Source of the DNA: Candidatus Stahliibacteriota bacterium
GTDB taxonomy: Bacteria; Hydrothermota; Tepidihabitantia; B3-TA06
Direction: 5' to 3'
Length of the DNA stretch: 7,920 bases
Assembly (NCBI GenBank): GCA_030670165.1
Contig: DAOVCF010000090.1
Coordinates: 1-7,920, forward strand
A model generated the notes under the pieces. That model did not search any database and had not been told where the DNA came from. It saw only the letters and a program-made list of their open reading frames with translations. The stretch's first letter is position 1; each line of letters opens with the position of its first letter. Position numbers and translations under genes: made by a program. Shown piece by piece: positions 1 through 5,622 of the stretch.

Positions 1-201
1 ATCACTTCTGAAGACGGCAAGTCGCCTTACGCGGGCGATGTCAAGAGGATGCGCAAGGATATAGAGAAGACGCGTGAGTTGTGGGCTAAGACGAGCCGCG
101 TTAGTGGAGCACGCTGGGTAAACCTCTACTGGAAGGCGCAGCGCGCCCAGGACAAGGCCGAGAAAGCCTGGGAGAAGCTTCGCGCCAGGCACTCGCCCTA
201 G
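1..201 (+). CDS. C-terminal end of an unrecognised basic protein (partial)
   Basis: An open frame enters from the left edge and stops at TAG (199-201), giving 66 residues with no internal stop. The tail is rich in Lys, Arg, Glu and Trp (for example RELWAKTSRVSGARWVNLYW, then KAQRAQDKAEKAWEKLRARH), which suggests an amphipathic, probably helical or coiled-coil end. No domain or catalytic motif is visible and I do not recognise the family. It is the only plus-strand gene and converges on the minus-strand gene ending at 367. The bidirectional terminator at 258-286 lies downstream. That the frame is coding is supported by its length, its biased composition and the terminators after its stop, but the start and function are outside the window. 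Confidence 0.6.
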   Translation: MTSEDGKSPYAGDVKRMRKDIEKTRELWAKTSRVSGARWVNLYWKAQRAQDKAEKAWEKLRARHSP

Positions 202-211
202 ATTTTTTATA

Positions 212-248
212 CCCCAAGCGGATACTTTCGTATCCGCTTGGGGACCCC
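212..248 (+). repeat. Palindromic repeat copy 1 (hairpin after the first gene)
   Basis: A perfect 14-base inverted repeat: CCCCAAGCGGATAC (212-225), a TTTC loop, then GTATCCGCTTGGGG (230-243), followed by ACCCC. It starts 10 bases after the TAG of the upstream gene. The right arm with its extension, ATCCGCTTGGGGACCCC, matches the right arms of copies at 5489-5524 (minus strand) and 7244-7284. No T-run follows it on the plus strand, so it is not a standard intrinsic terminator on its own; it may act as an mRNA 3' stabiliser or simply be a dispersed repeat. Confidence 0.8.
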
Positions 249-257
249 TGTAAAACA

Positions 258-286
258 GGCCGGCCCGGAGTTCCGGGCCGCCTTTC
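258..286. terminator. Bidirectional Rho-independent terminator between convergent genes
   Basis: A 9-base perfect stem, CGGCCCGGA (261-269) with TCCGGGCCG (272-280) and a two-base loop. The stem can be extended by GG/CC around a bulged C260. On the plus strand it is followed by CCTTTCTATCCTTT; on the minus strand it is followed by CCTGTTTTAC. A GC-rich stem with T-rich sequence on both sides, between two convergent genes, fits a shared terminator. The T-tracts are imperfect. Confidence 0.75.
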
Positions 287-325
287 TATCCTTTACTCGG
301 TCATCCTTCCGTGTAAATCCCTCCT

Positions 326-362
326 CGGGGTCCCCAAGGCGTAACGAAGTGACGCCTTGGGG
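326..362 (-). repeat. Palindromic repeat copy 2 (hairpin after the TPR-thioredoxin gene)
   Basis: On the minus strand: CCCCAAGGCGT, a 9-base loop, ACGCCTTGGGG, then ACCCCG. The 11-base arms are 332-342 and 352-362. It begins 4 bases after the frame-corrected TAA (367-369) of the neighbouring minus-strand gene. It shares the CCCCAAG / CTTGGGGACCCC frame with copy 1, but its inner stem sequence differs while keeping pairing. Read on the plus strand, the same stem is followed by TGTTTTATTGTT, so it would also work as an intrinsic terminator against transcripts coming from the left. Confidence 0.75.
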
Positions 363-374
363 TGTTTTATTGTT
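332..374 (+). terminator. Plus-strand intrinsic terminator formed by repeat copy 2
   Basis: The 11-base stem CCCCAAGGCGT / ACGCCTTGGGG is followed directly by TGTTTTATTGTT on the plus strand. This would stop any transcript that passes the terminator at 258-286 before it runs antisense into the TPR-thioredoxin gene. The minus-strand side lacks a T-run. Confidence 0.55.
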
Positions 375-2069
375 CGCGCAGAAGCTGGTCGATGATGAGC
401 TTTATACCATCCATCTCCGAGGCATCAACAAACCCCCCAATCTTGTAGAAACGCACCGGCCTCGAGGATCAATCACAATCTGCCAGGGCTTTATGGCGGG
501 ATTCGCGTTGAGGGCGTCGCAGAAATCCGTGCCTTCAACTCGAAGCATGCGATATTTGAAAGGATGTTCTGCCAGATAGTGTTTTAAGGGGTCGGGACCA
601 TCTCCGGAGAAGGCAACGAATTCGACTTCTTGACCTTTGTACGCATCTACCAGTTGATTTAACACAGGTATCTGTGCTCTAATACCACCGCATCCCAGAC
701 CGAAGCGGTTTACCACCACGATCTTGTCCCTAAAATCGAACCAGCGGCCTTCCTCGCCGTCAAGGGTGGTGAAAGCGAAATCCCTGGTAAGAAAAAGCTC
801 CTCACCCTCCCTGGGAGTCAACTGTTCCACTAACCACGCCTCAAACCCTTCCTCGCCGTAATTCATGAGGTATGTTACCCTAAGTGCGGCCTGGGCATCC
901 GGGTATCCTTGCCTGAAGGCCTCAAGGTAGGCCTCCTCCGCCCTTTTGTAAAGTTCAAGCCACTGATAGACCTTACCCATCTCGAAGTAGGCTTCTCTTT
1001 CTATCTGCGGATCGGACTTCAGGAAGATGATAAGGGAGAGGTCGGCCAGTGCCGCATCGTATTGCCCCTGTGCCGCACGAATCCTACCTCGATTGAGAAG
1101 CGATTGTAGAAGATTGCGTTGCAACAATAAACCGCTGACCTCTCCATTTTTCTTTTGAGGAACTCCGGTCAGTATTAGGTCAATAGCAACCGAGTACTCT
1201 TCTTCTGCTTTAAGTGTATCTCTTGTTGCAAGGTAGTGATCGGCAAGGAATACATGACGCCAGTATTCGTGTGGGGCCTGGTTAACTGCGTTTTTAAGTA
1301 TCCTCTCCCGTTCCTTGAGCGATAAGGAGGTGTTCCCTTCTTTCCATCTCATACCCACCCAGATAAGGAAGCCGCGATCGGTGTTGCCCAGCTTCGCCTC
1401 CTCATCCATCCACTCATAAAGGGTAGCCAGTTTCTCTGTGTCAAGCTCGATTATCTTGTCATGAACATCATAGTTAACCGCAAGCAAAGCCCAGGCGTAG
1501 TCGGTGCTACCTGCATCCTTTTCTCTCATCTGTGCTAGAACGTCGAAGACCGAATCGAGCTTTCCAAACTGCAGGAATCCATACGTCAAGAGATGACGAT
1601 ATAGAGCTTGGTCAATCGGGTTTTGCCTCAGGCTGTCGATCTCCTCCCGAACCTTCTCGGGTGTGATCTTTCCGAACTTCACCCCGAACCAGCGGTGGCG
1701 GAGCATCTGTAAAGAGAAATCAAGAGACTGCCAACCCTCAGGAATATTAATCTCAACCCAACTCCTGCCGTACGCCGGCGGGTCTCTTTCCTCCAAAGAG
1801 TAGAAAAACGCGCCAACATAAGGTACCGAATCGGGCACTACGAATTGAACAAGAGAGATGTCGTCTTTTCGTTTACATGGGATTATTTCGTCCTCTATCT
1901 TGGCGAATATAGGTACTGCGCCCTTGAGGACCGCATCAGGCGCTGTGTGATGATAGGTGAAGGTCATGGTATCGCCCCACGCAGGTATCTGTGGCTCCCA
2001 GGTTAGAACCGGATGGGCGGTGTCGCCAGCCTGGGAGAAAAGGATTGCGGAAAGCAAAAGTATCGACAT
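367..2069 (-). CDS. Exported TPR protein with C-terminal thioredoxin/TlpA-like domain, frameshifted near the end
   Basis: ATG (2067-2069) follows a strong AGGAGG ribosome site. Residues 1-18 form a short hydrophobic signal peptide. Residues about 25-110 look like a beta-rich N-terminal domain; 145-300 and 323-400 contain TPR-like helical repeats (RAAQGQYDAALADL, GKVYQWLELYKRAEEAYLEA). From about 429 a redoxin fold follows (DFAFTTLDGEE, DKIVVVN, then VEFVAFSGD and IVIDPRGR). The TlpA WCxxC site reads GCGGI (C460), so the second cysteine is absent. Without correction the frame stops at TAA 402-404 (555 aa) with an atypical end. One base added near 454-458 joins a frame reading VRFYKIGGFVDASEMDG and ending at TAA 367-369 (567 aa), the normal end of this fold. 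The likely place of action is the periplasm or outside the inner membrane. A role in disulfide reduction is doubtful without CxxC. Whether the break is a real mutation or a sequencing error cannot be told here. Confidence 0.85.
454..458 (-). other. Frameshift site in the TPR-thioredoxin gene
   Basis: On the minus strand the DNA reads GGCCGGTGCGTTTCTAC. Upstream the frame gives the expected redoxin strand IVIDPRGR. Downstream only the shifted frame gives the expected FYKIGGF continuation. Changing CGGTG to CGGGTG (a lost G in a G-run) fuses the two frames as DPRGR-VRFYKIGG. The exact base is inferred; the frame change itself is clear. Confidence 0.75.
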
Positions 2070-2099
2070 TTCTCCTCCTTTGGGATAGCTACAGGAAAA

Positions 2100-2127
2100 A
2101 TATTATCCGGAAGATGGGTTATGTCAA
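2100..2127 (-). promoter_or_regulatory. Sigma70-type promoter of the TPR-thioredoxin gene
   Basis: On the minus strand an exact TTGACA (2122-2127) and TAATAT (2100-2105) are 16 bases apart. The predicted start is near 2093, giving a leader of about 24 bases with AGGAGG just before the ATG at 2069. The promoter lies in the 85-base gap after the YihY-family gene, so this gene can be transcribed apart from the upstream operon. No clear terminator separates them, so read-through is possible. Confidence 0.6.
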
Positions 2128-2154
2128 GGTCTTAATTGTTTGATAAAAGGAAGC

Positions 2155-2988
2155 TTATTCGTTTTCCATGGCTGGTGAGGCTTTGCTTACCAGAAGGCTT
2201 GAGAAGATAACAAGTTCAGCCAAGATCCTCAGATAGATCAAGAAGACCGTGATCCATGCCAAGGCTCCGTAGACAATGAGTCGGCGTCCTGCGTAGCGAA
2301 TTACCAAGGAGCCCAGTATTCCAACGAGCTGCCACACAAAGGAGGCGAGAAGTGCAATCCCTACTGTGGGCCAGAAGCGCAGCTTTCGTCTTGCAAAAAG
2401 ATAATAAAACCCCAAAAGCATTAAAGCAAATATTGCCCATGATGTTAGCTTACCGCCCCAGTAAACAAGCATAGGTGGAAGATTAACAGCGCTGCGGAGG
2501 TAGGTTGCTGTGGTTGAAAGTACGGCCGTGCCGAAAAAAAGCAGCAGCGTACCTATCATCAATGCAAAGGATATTAATCTACCGAAGTGGAACTTGCGGC
2601 GGGGGGCAGAAAGCATGGTGGCCATGGTACGCTCGATGGAATCAAAAAGGGCTATCGAAATCCCGATGAGTATTACGATACCCACTATTCCGATTGCTCC
2701 CCAGTTGCTGGAAGCGGTGGTTATGTGGCAAAGAAACGCTTCCATAGCCTGGGCCGGCAGGAAGCCCAGAAAATCCTCGGTAATAAACCGTTGCATGCTT
2801 GGCGCTACACGGTAAAGGTAACCGGCAAGGGATACGGAAAGGAATAAAATAGGGATCAGCCCAAAAAGGAAGCTGAACCCCAAGCCCTTGGCTAGAAGCG
2901 GACCGTTGCGGCGATTGTATTTAGCCAAAAGATCGCTCAGCTCGTAGCGAAGACGGCCGAGAAACGTTCGTTTCTTACCCTTTTTCAT
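2155..2988 (-). CDS. YihY/BrkB-family inner membrane protein
   Basis: With the start at ATG 2986-2988 the protein has 277 residues. It opens with a very basic stretch (MKKGKKRTFLGRLRYEL), then carries about six membrane segments (around residues 36-58, 96-116, 138-160, 182-200, 208-230, 243-265). This layout, the length, the early GLGFSFLFGLIPILFL segment and the C-terminal YGALAWITVFLIYL segment match the YihY/BrkB (UPF0761, formerly mis-called ribonuclease BN) family. The family's function is not firmly known; an envelope or transport role is usually assumed. An upstream GTG at 3021 is in frame, but the ATG has a GGGAGA site five bases ahead. This start overlaps the stop of the upstream gene by 14 bases, indicating translational coupling. 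It is the last gene of the sigma-factor operon. Confidence 0.85.
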   Translation of the reverse strand: MKKGKKRTFLGRLRYELSDLLAKYNRRNGPLLAKGLGFSFLFGLIPILFLSVSLAGYLYRVAPSMQRFITEDFLGFLPAQAMEAFLCHITTASSNWGAIGIVGIVILIGISIALFDSIERTMATMLSAPRRKFHFGRLISFALMIGTLLLFFGTAVLSTTATYLRSAVNLPPMLVYWGGKLTSWAIFALMLLGFYYLFARRKLRFWPTVGIALLASFVWQLVGILGSLVIRYAGRRLIVYGALAWITVFLIYLRILAELVIFSSLLVSKASPAMENE

Positions 2989-4123
2989 TCGTCTCCCGGT
3001 TTGCTTGGTTTTCCAACGCACGCACTTCGCGAGGGAAGATAAGCGTGTATATGATGCCGCCTCGTCCCACGGTCATCACCGCGAAGATGATGAGGAAGCC
3101 GATCACGCAGGTGATCCTCACAGCAAGGCCTATACCCTGTCCAAAGATCGCAAGGATGCTTGAAACGATGCTAACAAGGTAGATCGCCACAAATCCGAGG
3201 GAATATAACCCGATTCTGGATCTGGTTGAAAGATGCAGCCACTTTTTGATCCATCCTCCAACCCATAAAGAGGCCTGAGGGATGCCCATAAGTGCAATAA
3301 AGGCCCATCCTAACACGGCTAAAGGCACAAGCAGCCATCCTATTATAGAAATCGCAAGTATGGCGAAGATTCCCCCCACTGCCAGCCGGTAAATTACCCC
3401 CGTAAGTACCGCCTTCCAGACCGTGCGTTCGATTACCAACCCCGAGCGGCGCTGCCAGCGCGGTAAAGCCACAAGCATAAGCAGACCCAAAAGATACAGA
3501 ACGGCAATCAAGATTAGACGAGCAAACGAAGCAATAAAAACTATACCTGACGCAAACGCATGGACAGGCTTACCTGCCTCTACTCTGCCTGGTGGCACAC
3601 GACGGGAAAGAACACCTGCGAGCAGCTTGCCCAGAGGCCCCAGCGAAACCTCGGTCTCATCGCCTTTTACTGCCGCTGCAGGGTCCCTTTCAAGCTCCAC
3701 GCTTACGGCCGTTAGATCACCTTCAATAACTGCGGTTGAGTCGAGCGTCAAGACGCCGCTGATGAACACAGCATCTCCTTCTATATTGCCTGAAATGGCT
3801 CCTTCTCCACCGATCGCCACGAGGTCTCCCTTGATGTTTCCTGAGATGAAGAAGTTTACTCCAATCAAAACTACATCGCCTTCTGTACTCCCTTCTAACG
3901 TAAGCGTTCCTTCGGAGACTACCATGTCGCCCTCGACAGTTCCTTCTATCGTGGCGTTGCCGGTAATGACAATGTCAGAAGGATGCAGCGAGTCCTGGGG
4001 GATATGGATAGAGAGCTGTGTTGAGGTGGTATCTTCTGGAACATTGAGGTTTATATCAATTTCGGCCTCGGGAAGGGAGGCGATCAGCATTAAGAAGGTC
4101 AGGCAACACAGGAAAGGGTGCAT
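2975..4123 (-). CDS. Bactofilin-like (polymer-forming) beta-helix domain protein with membrane segments
   Basis: ATG follows GGAGG at four bases' spacing. Of 382 residues, 1-20 form a signal peptide. Residues about 50-150 are a run of short G-D/G-N beta-helix turns (IEGTVEGDMVVSEG, ISGNIKGDLVAIGGEG, ISGNIEGDAVFISG), the pattern of bactofilin-type polymer-forming proteins. Residues about 165-185 are a linker. Then come about five membrane segments (192-221, 238-262, 262-282, 304-328, 331-352) and a polar tail. Classical bactofilins are small soluble cytoskeletal proteins; here the beta-helix follows an export signal and is joined to a membrane domain, so it is probably displayed on the outer face of the inner membrane. 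It starts 13 bases after the anti-sigma stop and overlaps the YihY-family gene, so it belongs to the sigma operon. The substrate or partner is unknown; a structural or stress-response envelope role is inferred from context. Confidence 0.8.
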   Translation of the reverse strand: MHPFLCCLTFLMLIASLPEAEIDINLNVPEDTTSTQLSIHIPQDSLHPSDIVITGNATIEGTVEGDMVVSEGTLTLEGSTEGDVVLIGVNFFISGNIKGDLVAIGGEGAISGNIEGDAVFISGVLTLDSTAVIEGDLTAVSVELERDPAAAVKGDETEVSLGPLGKLLAGVLSRRVPPGRVEAGKPVHAFASGIVFIASFARLILIAVLYLLGLLMLVALPRWQRRSGLVIERTVWKAVLTGVIYRLAVGGIFAILAISIIGWLLVPLAVLGWAFIALMGIPQASLWVGGWIKKWLHLSTRSRIGLYSLGFVAIYLVSIVSSILAIFGQGIGLAVRITCVIGFLIIFAVMTVGRGGIIYTLIFPREVRALENQANRETNEKG

Positions 4124-4136
4124 CGAGCCTCCATAA

Positions 4137-4700
4137 CTATGCGTTTCTGGTCGTGAGTGGTTTTGTATGCACCCTCGTCAACATCCGGCTGGCAAGGATA
4201 CCCAGCACAAGCAGTATTGCCATTGCTCCAAGCAAGATAGATCCTAAACTGAGTATATCAGGCAGACGTCCGGTAAGATTAGGATAGAGGTAAGAGATGA
4301 GTTTACTAAAGTGCAGTGCACGCGGAACAAGTGAAAGACCCTCCCGTGCATGGAAAACGGCGTTCTCTCCAACCAGAAGTAAAGCGACACACCAGGCACC
4401 TGCCACTCCCAGAGCTACGCCTGCGGCCCATTTAGTCCATAAAGGCACCGTGGAAAGACCGAGCGCACACATGAGCCTGGACTCAAATCCAAAAGAAGGC
4501 CTGGGTTCGTGCAGCCTGGCCACTTTGGCGATCATAGTCTCCATCTTGGCAGCCCACGCAGCACATCTTGTGCACGATGACAGATGCCCCTCAAATGCCC
4601 CTTTTAGCTCCTGGGGCAGTTCCTCGCCATCCAACCTAAGCTGGACCCATCTTCTGGTCTCGGCACAGTCCATTACATTGGCAGACGGTGTTTCGCTCAT
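4137..4700 (-). CDS. Zinc-finger (zf-HC2) membrane anti-sigma factor
   Basis: 187 residues. The N-terminal cytoplasmic domain has the anti-sigma zinc motif: C12, then H39-x3-C43-x2-C46 (HLSSCTRC), with 26 residues between C12 and H39, close to the usual spacing. A membrane segment lies at about 91-110 (AAGVALGVAGAWCVALLLV) and a second at about 149-171 (LSLGSILLGAMAILLVLGIL), joined by a loop of about 38 residues outside the membrane. The ATG overlaps the TGA of the sigma gene (ATGA, 4697-4700), the usual coupling for a sigma/anti-sigma pair made in matched amounts. It is expected to hold the sigma factor at the membrane until a signal releases it. Two membrane spans would place the C-terminus back in the cytoplasm, so the short external loop is the likely sensing part if there is one. 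Confidence 0.9.
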   Translation of the reverse strand: MSETPSANVMDCAETRRWVQLRLDGEELPQELKGAFEGHLSSCTRCAAWAAKMETMIAKVARLHEPRPSFGFESRLMCALGLSTVPLWTKWAAGVALGVAGAWCVALLLVGENAVFHAREGLSLVPRALHFSKLISYLYPNLTGRLPDILSLGSILLGAMAILLVLGILASRMLTRVHTKPLTTRNA

Positions 4701-5254
4701 AAAAGTTTCACCTCGTCGAGTTTTTTTCGCAGCAAGGCCCGGCCGCGATGCAACCTCGCCTTCACCGTTCCCAGGACAATGCCGGTTGCATCTACAATCT
4801 CTTCATAAGTCAACTCGTCTCGATGTCTCAGGAGAAGCACCTCGCTGTAGATCGGCGGCAGTTCAGCGATCGCATCCTCAAGGGTTTCTGTTGTCGCGGC
4901 ACGGCTATAGGTCTTGACCGGTGAGCCTTCACCAGCTATCACCACCTTATCTATATCGATTGCTGCCGGTTTCTTACGCCGCAGGTGATCTATGGCCCGG
5001 TTGCGGGCGATGCGGTAGAGCCATGCGCGGAAGCTTGATTTGCGGGAGTAGGTAGAAAGTGCGCGAAACATCTTGATGAAAACGTCCTGGGTCAGGTCTT
5101 CGGCGTCGGCGCGGTTGCGCATCCAGCGGTAGATGTATGCAAAGATCGGCCCCTGATAGCGGCGCACCAGCTCGCGCTGCGCCGAGCGGTCGTCTGCAAG
5201 CGCACGTTCTACAAAGGCTATGTCCTCTGCGTTGATGCGGAGCCTTTCCTCCAT
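4697..5254 (-). CDS. ECF-family (SigW/RpoE-like) RNA polymerase sigma factor
   Basis: 185 residues, a normal length for an ECF sigma factor. Region 2 spans about 28-95: LVRRYQGPIFAYIYRWM, then DAEDLTQDVFIKMFRAL (core-binding and -10 recognition), then FRAWLYRIARNRAIDHLRR. Region 4 spans about 124-178: AIAELPPIYSEVLLLRHRDELT and the helix-turn-helix YEEIVDATGIVLGTVKARLHRGR. The linker is 96-123. The ATG at 5252-5254 is chosen because the usual short N-terminal lead into region 2 starts here and no later start fits; it has no upstream Shine-Dalgarno sequence. It heads a four-gene operon with its zinc anti-sigma factor, a bactofilin-like membrane protein and a YihY-family protein, and so probably controls an envelope response. 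Confidence 0.95.
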   Translation of the reverse strand: MEERLRINAEDIAFVERALADDRSAQRELVRRYQGPIFAYIYRWMRNRADAEDLTQDVFIKMFRALSTYSRKSSFRAWLYRIARNRAIDHLRRKKPAAIDIDKVVIAGEGSPVKTYSRAATTETLEDAIAELPPIYSEVLLLRHRDELTYEEIVDATGIVLGTVKARLHRGRALLRKKLDEVKLL

Positions 5255-5259
5255 TAGGG

Positions 5260-5287
5260 ATGATAAGGGTCAACGCGGCTCTGTCAA
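5260..5287 (-). promoter_or_regulatory. Promoter of the sigma operon, adjacent to the start codon
   Basis: On the minus strand an exact TTGACA (5282-5287), a 16-base spacer and TATCAT (5260-5265) precede CCCTA and then the ATG. The expected transcription start falls on or next to the A of the ATG (5254), which predicts a leaderless mRNA. A second GTTGAC lies inside the spacer. The other two promoters proposed in this window have the same TTGACA and 16-base spacer, which supports the call. Confidence 0.5.
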
Positions 5288-5305
5288 CCCGTCCCGTAAC
5301 ACACA

Positions 5306-5318
5306 CACCTTCAAGGTG
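5306..5318. promoter_or_regulatory. Operator-like palindrome upstream of the sigma promoter
   Basis: CACCTTCAAGGTG is a perfect 13-base palindrome with a one-base centre, 18 bases upstream of the -35 box of the sigma operon. A further AAGGTG half-site lies at 5324-5329, 11 bases (one helical turn) from the AAGGTG of the palindrome. The position suits an activator or repressor site, but no regulator gene is nearby. Confidence 0.35.
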
Positions 5319-5342
5319 ATAGGAAGGTGCGTTACAGGCGGA

Positions 5343-5393
5343 GGAACAATTACTCCTCTCTTCGCTTCATACCTTCCCCCATTTTATTGTTCC
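5343..5393. promoter_or_regulatory. Inverted repeat with a possible ECF-type -35 element
   Basis: GGAACAAT (5343-5350) and ATTGTTCC (5386-5393) are exact inverted copies 35 bases apart. On the minus strand the second reads GGAACAAT, and 16 bases after its GGAAC comes GTAT. GGAAC is the typical -35 core of ECF-dependent promoters, so this might be an autoregulated promoter of the sigma operon with a leader of about 100 bases. The -10 match is weak. Confidence 0.25.
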
Positions 5394-5414
5394 AACTCGT
5401 CAGGTTTTAATGCC

Positions 5415-5560
5415 AAAAGCTGGTCAAAAGCTACACAAAAGGTGGACAAAAACTGGTCAAAAGTAGGACAAAAACTGGACAAAAGTACGGGGTCCACGCG
5501 GATTTGTGAAGCAAATTCGTGGGGTGAAAAAGCTGGACAAAAGCTGGACAAAAATGGGGC
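5415..5560. repeat. 11-base tandem A-tract array upstream of the sigma operon
   Basis: Units of consensus AAAAGCTGGAC run head to tail: six full units at 5415-5480, a seventh begun at 5481 and cut off after about six bases, then after an interruption two perfect units at 5528-5549 and a degenerate unit at 5550-5560. Units vary mainly in the GCTGGAC part, while AAAA is kept in all. An A4-5 tract every 11 bases is close to the DNA helical repeat and predicts intrinsic curvature. Iteron-like protein binding is the alternative. The array lies about 160 bases upstream of the sigma start codon and just beyond the end of the next minus-strand gene. Confidence 0.85.
5489..5524 (-). repeat. Palindromic repeat copy 3, interrupting the 11-base array
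   Basis: On the minus strand it begins CCCCACGAATTTG and ends CAAATCCGCGTGGACCCC. Pairing arms are CCACG (5494-5498) with CGTGG (5518-5522) and ATTTG (5502-5506) with CAAAT (5512-5516), around a five-base loop. The ends match copy 4 (CCCCACGA and ATCCGCG..GGACCCCG). It sits between 11-base unit 7 and the last units, displacing them by about 36 bases beyond the expected period, as an insertion would. Confidence 0.7.
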
Positions 5561-5596
5561 GATTTTGGGGTATTTTTTGAAGGTTTTTGGGCAAAT

Positions 5597-5614
5597 CCCC
5601 GCCTTCCACCGGGG
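5597..5614 (-). terminator. Weak terminator-like hairpin after the propeller protein gene
   Basis: A five-base GC stem, CCCCG / CGGGG, with an eight-base loop lies 8 bases after the TAA at 5623-5625. On the minus strand it is followed by ATTTGCCC rather than a clean T-run, so termination would be inefficient. Confidence 0.3.
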
Positions 5615-5622
5615 AGGGGGAG

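Noticed and set aside
238..579. Plus-strand open frame of 113 codons
   Set aside because: It runs through three hairpins and then antisense to the end of the TPR-thioredoxin gene; no ribosome site and no recognisable protein.
2128..2154. Terminator after the YihY-family gene
   Set aside because: I see no GC-rich stem with a T-run in the gap; the gap holds mainly the next gene's promoter.
3423..4136. Plus-strand open frame of 237 codons
   Set aside because: It is antisense to the bactofilin-like gene, whose product has a clear domain pattern; the Ser/Thr/Pro-rich product is an artefact of the opposite strand.
4297..4917. Plus-strand open frame of 206 codons
   Set aside because: It is antisense to the anti-sigma and sigma genes, both firmly identified.
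4974..5306. Second minus-strand frame overlapping the sigma gene
   Set aside because: Out of frame with the sigma factor; Arg/Pro-rich product with no start signal.
5415..5560. CRISPR array
   Set aside because: Units are 11 bases with no spacers; no Cas genes are present.
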